Below are positions 1 to 10,649 of a DNA stretch of 64,000 nucleotides, one piece after another. The translations under genes were made by a program, and so were the position numbers. The first letter of the stretch is position 1; each line of letters opens with the position of its first letter. Origin of the DNA: Ashinkailepas kermadecensis (Eukaryota; Arthropoda; Thecostraca; Neolepadidae). The notes beneath the pieces are model-generated. The model made no database searches, was not told the DNA's origin, and worked only from the letters and a program-made list of their open reading frames with translations. Location: the NCBI GenBank assembly GCA_034440615.1, contig JAOTOM010003841.1, forward strand, positions 62,001 through 126,000. Reading direction: 5' to 3'.

Positions 1-50
1 TAACAAGCAAAGCAAACTGCAACAAGCAAAGCAAACTGTAAGAAGCAACT
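1..50. repeat. Imperfect tandem repeat at the left edge
   Basis: Two and a half imperfect copies of an 18-19-base A-rich unit containing AAGCAAAGCAAACTG. The array is cut by the window edge, so its full size is unknown. Confidence 0.6.
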
Positions 51-114
51 CCTGGCCGGACGAAGGCCGACAGCGGCCGCCGACGGCAGTGCGGCCGGCG
101 CGCAAGAGCCAGAC

Positions 115-374
115 TCAATCGGTCATGATGCGCTTGCCGGCCCAGCCGTTGACGATGCCGTCGCGCGCGCGGTGCCCGGCGCCGCCGACCAGCTGCTGGT
201 GCCTGAAGCTGGCCGAGCCGGCCGGCAGCTGCACGCCGAGCAGCTGCGGCCGCCGCTCCAGCCGGTCAAGCCGGCCGAGCCGGCCGAGGCTGCTGGCGCG
301 CACGACGTGCAGGTAGGCCGCGGTCACGGACAGCGGCTGCGCGGCGGTCAGGAGGTCGTCTCGGGAGTTGACCT
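115..374 (-). CDS. Candidate terminal exon of unknown gene B
   Basis: On the minus strand a CAG acceptor at 375-377, preceded by a C-rich tract, is followed by an open frame of about 86 codons ending in TGA at 115. The frame starts with two bases of a split codon (phase 1). The segment is strongly GC-rich compared with the AT-rich DNA beyond it, and its composition (Leu, Arg, Ala, Gly, with polar interruptions) looks protein-like. It has several Leu-Gly-Arg-Leu and Leu-Asp-Arg-Leu steps in the middle and ends in Lys-Arg-Ile-Met-Thr-Asp. I recognise no family. The upstream exon was not found, and high GC content alone can keep frames open, so this remains a candidate. Confidence 0.33.
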
Positions 375-792
375 CTGCGGCGGCAAGAGGTCACGCAGAT
401 CATACCGGTCACGCATCGGCCAGGAAAGAAATGTATCGGTGGAGCCAGCGTTAGCAGGTGACCCTGCCGCGGATTGCACGCAGCATATGGGTCATACGTG
501 CCACACACAGCTCAAGGTCATACATCAAGGTCGTCAGCCCGGCCCGCCCGGTCAGCCTGATCTGTTTAGGTGCTGGTTTGTGAGCGATATGCTTGCTATG
601 GCCATGTTAAAGCCTATGGGGGTTCTTGCAAGTGGCAGTTTTCTTCAGCCCCCGTGGCACCTCCCGAACACCACCACCAAATTGCTTGGGTACGCTTGAC
701 ATGCATGTTGTCTTGAAATAAGATGAGTAGATGTATTGTGTTGATGGTTGTGACACAATTGACTAGGTACGTTAAGAGCGAAACGGCTTTAA

Positions 793-1740
793 CACGCGTC
801 CTGGAGGGCTTCTGAAAATTACGCGCACTGGAGGGGGGGGGGCGGATTCCGCCCCCCCCCCCACTAAGATCTCGGCTCCTATTAAAGCTGGAGAAACGAA
901 ATTGGCAGAGTGGATGGGTACCGTAGTGAACTCTATTGTGTGCAAATTTCATGACCTTAGGTCAATATCTTGAAGGTCAAATGAGGCCACATTTTTCAAA
1001 GTTTTCTTGTTTTGCGTGGCTTGGCTTGTCATTGTTACGGATCGCTGTGATTGTGTTTAAATGCTCCAAAATTGGCATCAGTGATGTTTTGGACATTACT
1101 AATGGGGCAATGCAGATGATAGACCAAACATTTGACCTCAGGTCACCTATATAGCAGCACTTTATCAGGTCAGTTACCTGTTCCAGTTACCGGAACCGTG
1201 CCGCCCGCCCGACTGCTCCGTCGGGCAGCTCGGCGCAATCGGCTTCGTGAAGAAAGGAGTGAAGTACATGAATATAGTATGGAAACGCAATGACAATCGG
1301 TACAAATGACAAACAGTAGGGCATTTATGACAACATTCCAGTTGATCAAGTTTGGTTCCATTAACCTGTCATGAACTTGACCTGACTTGACCTCGGTGAC
1401 CTAACATGGCCTTGAAACTATATAGGATATCAATATACATCAAACAAGTCGCTAGTGTTGCCAAGAACACTTCCCCTTTGCGAACATACGGGAAGCGCAT
1501 CATCGCCTATTTTCGTGGTCTGGCGCTAGGAATTTTTTATTTATTTAACGGCCCCTGACTTGAAAACTTTTCTGCTGATTTTCATTTTCCTTCCTTTAAA
1601 TTACGCGCTGGTCATTTCTAGGCAGGTACACAGAAAATCGCGTTTATCCACCGGTAAACTCTGCAGTTATCTACGAAAAACCGGAGGGGTGGGCGGATTT
1701 CGCCCCCCCCCCACCTCCAGTGCGCGTGTTAAGATAATTC
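793..1740. mobile_element. Possible foldback/MITE-like element with inverted G-rich ends
   Basis: The block near 793-872 (ACGCGCACTGGAGG, then a G run and GGCGGATTCCGCC) reappears as its reverse complement at about 1678-1740 (GGCGGATTTCGCC, a C run, CCTCCAGTGCGCGTGTTAA). Sequence between the arms shows no gene. The inverted arms suggest one small DNA element, or two copies of one element in opposite orientation. No clear target duplication was seen. Confidence 0.35.
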
Positions 1741-2229
1741 ATACTCAATGCTAGTACAATACCGAAGCTGCCACCATAACTGCGGCGAATTGTCCGATAT
1801 CTGTCACCTGAGCCCATAGGCAAGTACCAGGTTTTTGTGTGGTAAATTGTCGTTCTCATATCAAATGCAGCAGCAGCCTATCTCATTTGGCTGTATGCAG
1901 CTTCATTGGGTTTTTCAATGTGGGGCTTCCTTTGGTGAGCTGCCCATAGATCAAGACAGCCAGCACATGGGTGCCTCGGGATGCAAACAAGAGATACAAC
2001 AGAATGTGTTTATACCCATACAATTTACATTCCTTCTGTAATTTCTATTTTTTTATTTCTTTTTGCAGGTAGACCACCACTGATTAGTAGAAAGGAAATG
2101 CGACCCTGGAAAAACCGTGGGCAGGTAGCAAGCTAGTAACGCCCACATAATTCCCAGGGTCACAAAATGAAAATGCTAGGGGAGTACATGTTAGGTTTTG
2201 ACCTCTGGATCGATGTCTTCGGAGCCGAC
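1741..2229. other. Unannotated AT-rich sequence
   Basis: No convincing coding exon, repeat array or element was seen here. Open frames are short and lack supporting splice or composition signals. Confidence 0.5.
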
Positions 2230-2432
2230 TAATTTTCTGAGCGCATATGACTTGTTTGTCTATTAGGTGATTCACACGCACTTTATTCACAATATCGACT
2301 AATGGCGCCGCCCACACTGTTTCGCCAGTAGGCCGCGGGATCGGGAAATGCTCAGAGCGGTGCGTGTGTTGAACCCGGGACCTTGGTATCCAGAGCTCAA
2401 CACCTTAACCACTCAGTCATCCCTGCCCCTTA
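2230..2432 (-). mobile_element. tRNA-derived SINE, copy 1 (minus strand)
   Basis: Read on the minus strand, this begins with a tRNA-like head: a box A-like GACTGAGTGGTTAAGG and a box B-like GGTCCCGGGTTCAAC, separated by GTGTTGAGCTCTGGATACCA. It matches the copy at 58740 over the whole head and into the body (ACGCACCGCTCTGAGC, CCCGATCCCGCGGCC) and again at the tail (GAATAAAGTGCGTGTGAATCAC). Two copies in opposite orientation with a shared RNA polymerase III promoter identify a SINE. It is not a functional tRNA because the acceptor stem does not pair. Confidence 0.8.
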
Positions 2433-2954
2433 GCGCGTACGGCATATCTGCAAGTGTTTTCCTGTGCACAACCCAGTTTGCTAGCGCAGCTTTAGCACCA
2501 GCCAACAGCAAGATAACGATGCAGTTGATGGTGTAGTAGGCGTGGCTACTCTTGAGGCCAGGAACATCGACCAGCTGTATTTTCGTCACCGCTGTTTAAG
2601 GAAGCTAATCTTTGCCAATTTCGAATGGCAGCTTAACCTATAAGTTGACCAATATTTGTGGCGGCTATATCAATACGAGCGTAACAAAACACCTAGGCGC
2701 TTGTGTTACAAGGACGTCTTTTTAGCAGATATCCAGCGAATGTTTCGGAGACCCAGGATCATACATGGAGGTCATACACAAGGTCATGCATGCATGGAGT
2801 GCTGATATGTACACTGTACTGTGCTCTGTGCACTGTGCACACACTTGAGACGCTTCGATAGCCCAATAAGATTCAGACTCCGATAACACTCAGCACGCAG
2901 TAAGCACCAAATTCAGCAGCCTCGGTAGGAAGGGTTGGGTCTGTGCGTTACATC
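2433..2954. other. Unannotated stretch
   Basis: Contains short repeats of TCATACATGGAGGTCATAC type and a TGTGCACTGTGCAC palindromic patch near 2830. No gene is supported. Confidence 0.4.
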
Positions 2955-3156
2955 ACAGTACCATCCCAATACAGACATTTCCCCGGAAGGAGGATAAGAA
3001 GATGCAAAGCTCCAATCCAATACAGACTTTCCCGCGGAAGGCGAATATGGAGATGCAAAGCTCCAACCCAATACAGATATTTTCGCGGAACGTGGATCAG
3101 GAGATGCAAAGCTCCAACCCGATACAGACATTTCCGTGGAAGGCGGACGAGGAGAT
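2955..3156. repeat. 54-bp tandem repeat, about four copies
   Basis: Four imperfect copies of a 54-bp unit carrying GATGCAAAGCTCCAA, AATACAGACATTT and GCGGAAGGCGGA. Because 54 is a multiple of three, frames stay open on both strands. The resulting 72-82-codon ORFs are treated as artefacts. Confidence 0.85.
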
Positions 3157-4683
3157 GTGGTCGCTTAGCAACCAGTTTTAATCTACGCTAAAGTTGAGGA
3201 ATGAATGCTAGCTGAGCAGTCACTTCAGTACCTCCAAAGTTCATATATTGCACGTATTCTGACATTGAGTCGTGCTATCACCAAGTAATAGCGCATCAAC
3301 ATCGTGTCTATAGCAGGTGACACCGCCAGTACCGTTTGTCATCCGGTCTTGAAATGGTTCGGCTACGGTTCTAAGCTACTATTTTGTTATCCTGCGGGAC
3401 ACTGATCTCTGGAAACTATGTAGGAGTTGGCGTCATGTCAGATAATGTACTTCCGGTTGGGATGGCGCTGCAGAACACATAGCTGATCCGGAATGAGAAC
3501 GCAGTGCTACACCGTGCACAGGATGAGGTTCATGTTGCCCAAAGACTCACGGAGCTGAAGGTCTTGCTGCGAAACTGACAACTAGCGAGATGTCGCTACT
3601 CTTCGCCCGCGACCAATCGGTGTGAGAGATTGGCGACGCTATATGACTCAACAGTCTACGTGTCGTAAAACTAATAACCAAACGAAAACTAGCGAGAGGC
3701 AGCCAACCGAATAGTTCCAGACAAATGGAAAATATTCTTCAGATTGTGAATGAAATTGGAGAAAAAACCTGGCATTTTGAGTACTACATGCCTAAGAAGG
3801 TTATTACCACGAGCTTTCTTTTACGTGTGCTAATTTTCGATATCCAAATATTAACATCACGATTCAACGTAAGCTTCTGATTGAAAAACTCTTCCACACC
3901 AGCTTTTCATGGCTTGATCGATAGTAGTAAAATAGGAACCCCAAGACGCGCATACATCAATTTATCCATATTTGAAATCTAGTTTAGTTACAGGCATAGA
4001 AAGGTTTCAAAAAGTGGGGGATGGGGTGAAAATCCCTTTTGAAGATGATTCTTACCATGCATCGTCATAGCATTAATGTTAAACTTTCCTGAAAATGGTG
4101 GGGGTCATGGCCCCCTGTCTCCCCTCCCCCTGTTCCTACACATGAGTTTAATCGGTGCATTTCGTAGACAACAGACAGTTCGCAATAGTGTACGGGAACG
4201 ACTGCCATGAAGATGTCAGGACAAGCATTTGTAAGACCACGTGTATACGTCACATCATATGTCTAATTCAGAACACCCCGATAATTGTGATTATTTTTAT
4301 GTCTTTCAAGCGTTTTGAATTATATGATTGTCATTGCCCGGGTTTGGGATGATGTCACATGAAGACACTGCATTGAGAAGAGGTCCCAGAAAACAACTGC
4401 GATTGGATTGTCAAGTTGACAGGTCGTAAGAGAAAACCAATCGTCATGCTTTATATTGAAGCCGAACATTTTACCGGCAGTCAGCAATACCAGCACGATA
4501 GCGCAAGCAGGTCAGACTTTGGCTCAAAACCAGTGGTCCCCAAACATTACTGGTTATTAAATGACTGCTTTCAATGCACACTTAAGACCCCAAAAATCCC
4601 AGCTACGAGAACTCTGTGGTAATGGCTTGCCCGCTGCAGTAATTCACCGTTCATAAAAACGCCCAATAAAATTGCTATCGACT
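3157..4683. other. 1.5 kb without a recognisable gene
   Basis: AT-rich sequence with only short open frames. Around 4095-4130 there is a GGGGGTCATGGCCCCC-type inverted patch followed by a C-rich run, reminiscent of G/C-rich ends of small non-autonomous DNA elements elsewhere in the window. No boundaries could be defined. Confidence 0.4.
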
Positions 4684-4832
4684 ATTGGCTATTGTCATCT
4701 GACGAAAATCCGAATCGGCCAATCAGCAACCCCATGCTTGGCGCTACCCGCTTCTGGTTGGCTACTGGCGCCTGGCGAGAAACAGGGGCGACCAATCAGC
4801 AACGCATACGTACCGTTCTCGGCTTTGATTGG
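4684..4832 (+). promoter_or_regulatory. Cluster of CCAAT/ATTGG boxes, promoter-like
   Basis: Four CCAAT-type boxes lie within 150 bases: ATTGG at 4684 and 4828, CCAAT at 4719 and 4792. The two CCAAT boxes share the longer context CCAATCAGCAAC. GC content rises from here on, and a GTAAAA donor-like site follows at 4976. The cluster lies about 650 bases upstream of the candidate start codon of gene A, which fits a promoter and 5' untranslated exon, but nothing here proves transcription. Confidence 0.35.
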
Positions 4833-5231
4833 CCACTGGGGTTTGACGACAGCTGCAGCGGCGTCGGCTGATCAACGTTCGACCGACTCTGCAGCGACGT
4901 CGGCGACGAACTCGACGAGGTCATTCCGAAGATCAGACCCAGGAAAAGAGCAACTAGAGCGGCCACGCTGTGAAGGTAAAAATACAAGGAACTCAAGAAA
5001 ACTGCCAATCAGTCGACTAAATATACTGTCCATGCGTTTGTGCTCGTATGCATCCGGTGTTGTGGTCCTGTTTATCGTGGAAGACAAAACACCGGCGCAC
5101 ATTGTTTCAAATATGTTTGGTTGGTTATTGGAGTTTAGGGGCGCATCGACTGCGTCGGTCATGCAGCGCCCGGAGTAAAATATGTTTAACTTTGCACCAG
5201 TATACTCGGCGACATAAACATTCACTAATTC

Positions 5232-5290
5232 TACATTTACTAATGACGCATTTACTGATGACACATTTACTGACGACGCATTTACTTATG
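5232..5290. repeat. 15-bp tandem repeat
   Basis: About four imperfect copies of a unit like ACATTTACTGATGACGC. Confidence 0.7.
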
Positions 5291-5483
5291 ATCCTAATAA
5301 TGCACCTTCAATTTTAAATCAAGAGGAAAGCGGTGTTTGTGGCGAACGGCAACAGCTCCTCCGACACCGGACGTTCGAGCCGACGCGGTGCCAGCTCAAC
5401 ATGTCAGCTGACCACGGTCAGCCGCCCTGCTGACAAGCCGCCCCCCCTTCCCCTACCCCGGGCCGACCGCCACCCACCTGAGT

Positions 5484-5534
5484 ATGGCGAGCGTCAGCTG
5501 TTTGGCGTCGCGCCGGCGACGGCCGGCCGCCTTG
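5484..5534 (+). CDS. Gene A exon 1, 5' part, interrupted by hAT insertion
   Basis: ATG at 5484 opens 17 codons (Met-Ala-Ser-Val-Ser-Cys..., then a run of four Arg) that end exactly at the 8-base target duplication of a hAT element. Removing the element and one copy of the duplication continues the same frame, without a stop, into 8842-8958 up to a CAG|GT donor, giving a 56-codon first coding exon. The start is the first ATG of this frame. Upstream is a C-rich tract that could serve an acceptor, so a 5' untranslated exon near 4850-4975 is possible. Function unknown. In this haplotype the frame is broken: translation from the ATG runs into the element. Confidence 0.45.
5527..5534. repeat. hAT target-site duplication, left copy
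   Basis: CCGCCTTG immediately precedes the element end and is repeated at 8834-8841. Eight bases is the standard length for hAT transposons. Confidence 0.9.
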
Positions 5535-5934
5535 CAGTGTTGCCGTCATGGTACGATCGTACCAGATCTGGTACTTTTTGGACTTTTCTGGTACGCAGGT
5601 ACGCCGGAGGGAAATCTGGTACTTTTTGGCCGAAATACATTTCTTTCGTGTTTTTATTCATTTTCAGTTTACATTTTCGTCTGAAATAGACGGGTCAATT
5701 TTTTAAAATAAACTACTTGTATTCAGAGGGGATGAAATTAAGCCACACAATTACATCGATATCTATCGTGTCTACTTTCACTTATCTCGCAGCGTGGTGG
5801 CGCTAGCTGATACACATACAAAGCACTATGCATTGCTAAGACTATGCTGCTGCCCCATCTGAAGAGACCCGGGACAACTGACTGTCACAAGAAGAACGTA
5901 ACCGGCTCTGCAGGCTGTCGTAAGCCACCCGCGT

Positions 5935-6330
5935 TTGTTGCCGCCGCAGAAAGGAACCATGGCCACCATAAACAGCAGGATAATGTGGCCCAGGGCGAGC
6001 TACTGCTGGCGGGGCTCATCGCTGAACATCATCTGCCATTATCGGCAAGCGACCATCTCGTTCCTTAGTCAAAAAGGTATGCCCAGAATCAGAAGTGGCA
6101 AAAAAAAACGCAAGTCGGCCAGAAAGAGGACTACTAAGACTATTAATGATGCCATAGGAGCAGAGGAGAGGGTAAGAGTAAGTGCACTCATGCGCAATAA
6201 CCCATTCTCACTCATCGTGACCAAAACGACCGACAGGTCTACTACCAAATATCTAATCATTGTAGCGCGTGATTTTGAATACCGAGACGGCAAAGCCAGG
6301 GACCTGTTCTTGGACCTGGTGATGGTCAAG
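5935..6330 (+). pseudogene. hAT transposase, N-terminal catalytic region (fragment)
   Basis: An open frame in the element's sense orientation contains a block (around 6190-6325) reading Pro-Phe-Ser-Leu...Thr-Asp-Arg-Ser-Thr-Thr-Lys-Tyr-Leu, then Arg-Asp-Gly-Lys...Phe-Leu-Asp-Leu-Val. This matches the general pattern of the RNase H-like start of ZBED-type hAT transposases (FSL-x-x-D-E-S-T-D, then a beta hairpin and FLDL). The first acidic residue of that motif is not conserved here (Thr-Lys-Thr-Thr-Asp), which suggests an inactive enzyme. Beyond 6330 the frame enters a poly-C and A/T homopolymer stretch and no longer looks like transposase. I infer a rearranged or poorly assembled middle. Confidence 0.65.
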
Positions 6331-6468
6331 GAAGGCCCCCCCCGGGCCCCCATAACCCCCCGCGGGGTGTTATTTAAAAAAAATATGTCCCCAAAAAAAA
6401 AAATTTTATTTGGGCCGAAAAAAATACCGCCAGGGTGGGGGGAAAAAAAAGTGCAGGCACCAGAGATG

Positions 6469-6512
<44 letters not shown>

Positions 6513-7140
6513 CCGGAGTCGGAACATTTTGCCCGGAGCCGGAGCCGGAGCCGGGCCGGAGCGGGACATTTTGGTCAAGGAGGCGGAGCCGTCAAAAGCA
6601 GGGCGGCTCAGACTCCGAAAGAGGTGTAAATTAAACAAAATTAGCAAACGTGAAATGAACACATTATACCTAGTATGGTATGGTATGGTATGAAAACGCA
6701 TTTTTAAACGCCAAAATGTTTAAATACGAGTAACATGTAAAAACATAAAATAATGGTAGAATAACCAATAACCATATTCTACCCTCAGTAGTAAATAAAA
6801 TATCCACGTGGCGTCTAGTTTAGTTAAGTTCGATGGTGTCCATCATCAACGGGTTGATTGGACCTTATTAGAGATGAGGGCAAAAAATAAAAATTTTAAA
6901 AAAAGAAATTCTTTGAGACTTTTCGGGAGGGGGGGGTTTTTTATTAAAAAACCCCCCCTTCTCATAACCCCAAAAAAGGAAAAAAAAAGGGTTTTGCGAG
7001 GGCCAGATTCCAATGCAAGATAGATACAGGGTTTATATCGCAAGTTTGGTTTATATTTGGGTGTCGAGCCGGAGCCGGAGTCGGAGTCGAGGCACTTCCC
7101 CGGAGCCGGAGTCGGAGCCGGAGCCGTGAAATTTTCCCGG
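6331..7140. repeat. GGAGCC hexamer blocks and homopolymer-rich filler inside the hAT element
   Basis: Two blocks of GGAGCC/GGAGTC hexamers (about 6465-6560 and 7060-7135) sit between poly-C, poly-A and mixed C/A runs (6336-6440, 6890-7005). The hexamer makes Gly-Ala, Ser-Arg and Glu-Pro frames, which are not genes. The two C-run/ATAACCCC patches at 6350 and 6965 resemble each other and may mark the ends of a nested insertion. Confidence 0.6.
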
Positions 7141-7190
7141 CTCCACATCCCTGGCAGGCACTTTTAGTTTAGAGAGAACTCCCGCACATC

Positions 7191-8170
7191 TTGATCACCG
7201 GCTGCATATGCCACTCCCTGCATATGTGCGCCTCCGCAGCGTGCATGAAGCTGTCTTCATCCATAGAGGATCTAGCCCGAGACGTGTACAGCTATCTCAA
7301 CAATAGTCCGAAGAGACTCCTCGAGTACCAGGCTGTCCAGGATCTAGATGACGTCCCAGTCCACAGGCTGCTGCGCCCCTGCAGAACGAGGTGGCTCTCC
7401 CTCGAAGCGGTGGTGAAGAGGATGTACGAGCATTGGGCAGCCCTACTCTTCTTCCAGCACGCGGCGGACGAGGATTACGTACACGCCGCTCGAACCATCC
7501 TGAACGCCCTACGCGACCCCACCTACAAGATGTACATCGCAGTCGTTAACTACGCTCTCCTATTGATCACTAGGGCGAACGAGGTGTTCCAGTCCGAGTC
7601 ATCCTAGGTCCAGTATGCACGAACAGTGCTCCTGAAGCTCTACCTCTCCGTGGCCAGCAACTTCCTGGGTGCTGAGCCAGGTGTGCGACTGGAGGTGGTC
7701 AATCCTGATCATCCCAGGAACTTCCTCCTTCTGGAGCAGAAGCACCGTGGCGCCAACGTCGAGGCCATCATCCTCTCAGAGTCTGTTCCCCAGGAGGTGG
7801 TCCAAGCCTTCAGACTCCGTGTACAAATGGTCTACACCGAGCTCTGCAGACAGATCCCGCGACGATCGACTTCAGCGACAAGACCAGGGTGCTTCTGGAG
7901 CTACTGAACCCGACCTCGCATGCGCCCTCCATCGTGTCGCTGGCTCGGAGATTTCCCAATCTCATCGAAGAGACCGAGTACGAGGTCCTGAATTCAGAAT
8001 GGCGAGGACTCCAGCAGGCAGCGAAGGAGCAGCTCACGAATAAGGAGAAGCCAGCGTGCGAGTACTGGGCGGAGGTGAAGAAGCTGAGGGATGGCAGTAG
8101 CGAGCCAGCATTCTCAAAGGTAGTGCAGCTGATGCAGGATCTCCTGTCCCTGTCGCACTCCCGCCGCCGC
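7191..8170 (+). pseudogene. hAT transposase, C-terminal region with stop and frameshift
   Basis: Translation gives a typical ZBED/FAM200-like hAT C-terminal half. First comes a Cys-His-Ser-Leu-His-x-Cys-Ala segment with Val-Glu-Asp-Leu-type spacing. Arg-Thr-Arg-Trp-Leu-Ser-Leu-x-x-Val-Val-Lys-Arg follows at about 7385-7420, and then a helical region. The end carries a dimerisation block with Arg-Phe-Pro-Asn-Leu, a conserved Glu-Trp-Arg, Tyr-Trp-x-x-Val-Lys and Leu-Leu-Ser-Leu-Ser-His-Ser. An in-frame TAG at 7605-7607 interrupts it, the same frame resumes at once, and a one-base frameshift near 7858-7890 moves the rest into another frame. Both lesions show a dead gene. This is a transposon protein, not a host gene. 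Confidence 0.85.
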
Positions 8171-8833
8171 CGCCGCCGTGAGAGTATCCTCCAGCCTGAA
8201 CCTCATAAAGACACAACAGCGGAACCGCATTCAGGTGGGAACAGTGCCTTCTCTGATCCTCACCAAGCAACAAGTCACGCCCTCCTGCTACGAGTGGACG
8301 CCCACGTCTTCCATGAAGCAAAAAATGAATCACCAATAACAAATGAAAGTGACTCACCAATAACAACGCACATACCACTGAAGGTTCGTTCCAGTCTTTA
8401 CTCCTCTGTCCCGTCATCATGTCCTGCGATGTTAAATACGGTGAGCATCATGGATCTGCTGGTGGTAAAAACGTATGAAGCACTGACTGACTTTTCATAT
8501 TTATATGTGATACCGAGAATAGCTGTTTTGCGCATTGCATTCGTATTGCCCTTTTTCGTCACAATTGAAAACTGCTTTCACTAGGCGGCATCAGGAGTCT
8601 AAGACTGAACCTGTCCTGATTTCTGACAATTTATATCAACGTATCTAGAGAGCACCTAAAACACGAAAAAAATGATCTAAATTACCCGCTTAGCCATACA
8701 ATGGCCGAAATTATGCATACTTTTTATGGTACGAAATTAGGTACATTTTGGCTTTCTGGTACGAAACATAGCCAATCTGGTACGATTTGGGTGCGATCCT
8801 GGTACGCTGTAAAATAAGGCCGCGGCAACACTG

Positions 8834-8841
8834 CCGCCTTG
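8834..8841. repeat. hAT target-site duplication, right copy
   Basis: CCGCCTTG, identical to 5527-5534. Confidence 0.9.
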
Positions 8842-8958
8842 TTGTACTGGCGGAACCGCGGGAACAGCGGCTGTGTCTCCGACTGGCGGCTGGCGGCCGG
8901 CGTCGACACGCTCGCGCTGCTGTCGCTCAATAGCTCCGTGGCCGATCCGATTTGTCAG
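8842..8958 (+). CDS. Gene A exon 1, 3' part, downstream of hAT insertion
   Basis: Thirty-nine codons continue the frame of 5484-5534 once the transposon is removed (Leu-Tyr-Trp-Arg-Asn-Arg...). The segment has two Cys, a possible N-glycosylation site Asn-Ser-Ser at residues 47-49 of the rebuilt exon, and ends at CAG|GTCAATAG (phase 0). It is GC-rich, unlike the transposon beside it. The donor is directly followed by a 12-bp minisatellite. No family recognised. Confidence 0.45.
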
Positions 8959-9270
8959 GTCAATAGACGGGTCACTGGAAAGGTCAATGGTAGGGTCAAT
9001 GGTAGGGTCACTAGTCGGGTCACTAGTCGGGTCACTGGTCGAGTCACTAGTCGGGTCACTGGTCGGGCCACTGGTCAGGTCACTGGACGTGTAACTGGGA
9101 AAAGTAATGGTCGGGTTACTTTCTGGGTCCTGGTCGGGTCACTGGTCGGATCACTGGTCGGGTCTCTGGTCGGGTCACTGGTCGGGTCACTGGTTGGGTC
9201 ACTGGTTGGGTCACTGGTCGGGTCACTGGTCGGGTCACTGGTCGGGTCACTGGTCGGATCGCTGGCCCAG
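8959..9270 (+). repeat. 12-bp minisatellite, about 26 copies, filling a putative intron
   Basis: The repeat is TCACTGGTCGGG-like, with early copies varying (AATGGTAGGGTC). It occupies the whole interval between the exon 1 donor (GT at 8959) and the next acceptor (CCCAG at 9266-9270). The interval is 312 bp, a multiple of three, and contains no stop in the exon frame, so it could be spliced or read through. The repeat changes frame part-way (Val-Thr-Gly-Arg to Ser-Leu-Val-Gly), which argues against protein-level selection. Confidence 0.85.
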
Positions 9271-9385
9271 TCTCTGGATGTGACGATTCACTGGGTGACG
9301 TCGGTGAGCGACGGACGAGACACTGGCTACGACGCCTGGAGTCTTGCGACTGGTCAATTTGCACAGGACCCAGACACATCAGCTG
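9271..9385 (+). CDS. Gene A candidate exon 2
   Basis: The segment runs from a CCCAG acceptor at 9266-9270 to a good donor, CTG|GTGAGT, at 9386. Thirty-eight codons start in phase 0, matching the end of exon 1, and end in phase 1. Residues begin Ser-Leu-Asp-Val-Thr-Ile-His-Trp and are polar and acidic towards the end. An inner GTGAGC at 9304 could be an alternative donor. If the minisatellite is retained, exons 1 and 2 form one continuous frame ending at TGA 9418-9420. Confidence 0.4.
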
Positions 9386-10649
9386 GTGAGTCCTGCATCA
9401 AAACACAGCACAGCTGCTGACCCTGCCCAACAAAACCACGCAATCCTTCGACGGAAAACAATATAAATATTCGAACCATAAAAAAATAGTAGAGCTGATG
9501 ACTGCCCAACTCAACAGCGCAAGTATTTGAAAGAAAACACTATAGATATCCGGCCAGCCTCCTGTCAATTCAGAATGATCAGCGCATGGAAGTAAGCTCC
9601 TGGGGTGGGGGCTGGGGAACATGTCCCAATTTTCTCCGATCATGATCATTAACCCAATGGCGTTGACTGGAAAGAACTGGCCTAAAAATTGCCTTGTCGC
9701 CCCATTTTTTTGGACCGCTCATGCGCTCATGGATAAGAGGATGATAACTGATCGAATACGCAGACCGCATCACAGTCTTAACTTAACAGAAGCGTCTTAG
9801 CACTTCTCGGTAACTATGCATTGATTGATTGATTATTGATTGATGAGTTTCGGGTCCGTCAACCCAAGGTAAATATGCGCACCCGGCAATATGCATGCAT
9901 TAAGTCCTCCCATGCTTAGCCCAAAGAAGTCTTTTGGTGTTTTCTGACGCTCTTCGATTGGTTTTAGCATTCACATTTTGGGAACATAACTTTTGTTTCT
10001 AAGACGTGAGCGCTTGATATTGAATTAGTTATATATTAGTGAGTAGTTATTTCACCCAGTAACTAAATACATTCACATAAGAGAGCATCAAAATAACGAG
10101 ATAAAAAGGAAATGCATGCCCTCTTCGCACATAAAATTAGGTGAAAAATGTGTTTAGGAAGGTGTGTTTAAGTGTGTGTTTTGGTTTAAGCAAGGCAATA
10201 TATAATGGAGAATAATGTCATATTAAGGAAGCAACCTAACCAAAGTTAAGCTAACATGCCACACGCACCGAAGGGGTGGGGGCGTAAGTAGCTCACCCCT
10301 TCTTTTTCACGAGACCTCATACACGGACAGGGATAATGCAATGAGATCATGTGATTGTCTTGCGAATTGATAAACGCATCACATGCAAAAAAATATTTGA
10401 AATCCGGTAAACATGGGTACTGCAGGTATGCAAAGTCGACCGTTCGGCCGCCGATCGACCGCCTAGGTTCAAGGTCACGAAGGTTTCGTCGGCGCGGTGG
10501 CGTGGTGTGAGCGCCGATCTCGACCTCATTTGACCCTGCAGGCCTAGGGTCATTAAATTGACACTGCTGAGATTTCACTACAGCCATAATATCCCTGACA
10601 AATTATGTGCTTCCAGCTTCAGTAGTTCTCGAAATTTTACGGACACACG
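9386..10649. other. Non-coding stretch, probably intronic
   Basis: Mostly AT-rich, with a short TTGATTGATTGAT repeat near 9820-9845. Between 10430 and 10560 GC content rises and minus-strand frames open, but I could not support an exon with splice sites. Nothing else is evident. Confidence 0.4.

Larger units (their letters stand above)
5535..8833 (+). mobile_element. Complete but decayed hAT DNA transposon, 3.3 kb
   Basis: The left end CAGTGTTGCCG and the right end CGGCAACACTG are perfect inverted repeats, and both are flanked by CCGCCTTG. Subterminal regions at both ends are rich in short GGTAC/GTACC and TCTGGTACTTTTTGG-like motifs, as expected of hAT transposase-binding regions. Inside are two blocks of transposase coding sequence (5935-6330 and 7191-8170). 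They are separated by GC-rich hexamer repeats and homopolymer-rich sequence and broken by a stop and a frameshift, so the copy is non-autonomous today. The intact ends and duplication mean both boundaries are secure. Confidence 0.9.

Noticed and set aside
5333..5689. 118-codon ORF before and into the hAT element
   Set aside because: Its second half is transposon end sequence; the ATG-5484 frame gives a better exon after removal of the element.
10347..10553. Minus-strand match to a potassium-channel T1 motif (Val-Thr-Leu-Asn-Leu-Gly-Gly)
   Set aside because: Spacing to the following Thr-Leu is one residue short and no other T1 residues follow; likely chance.
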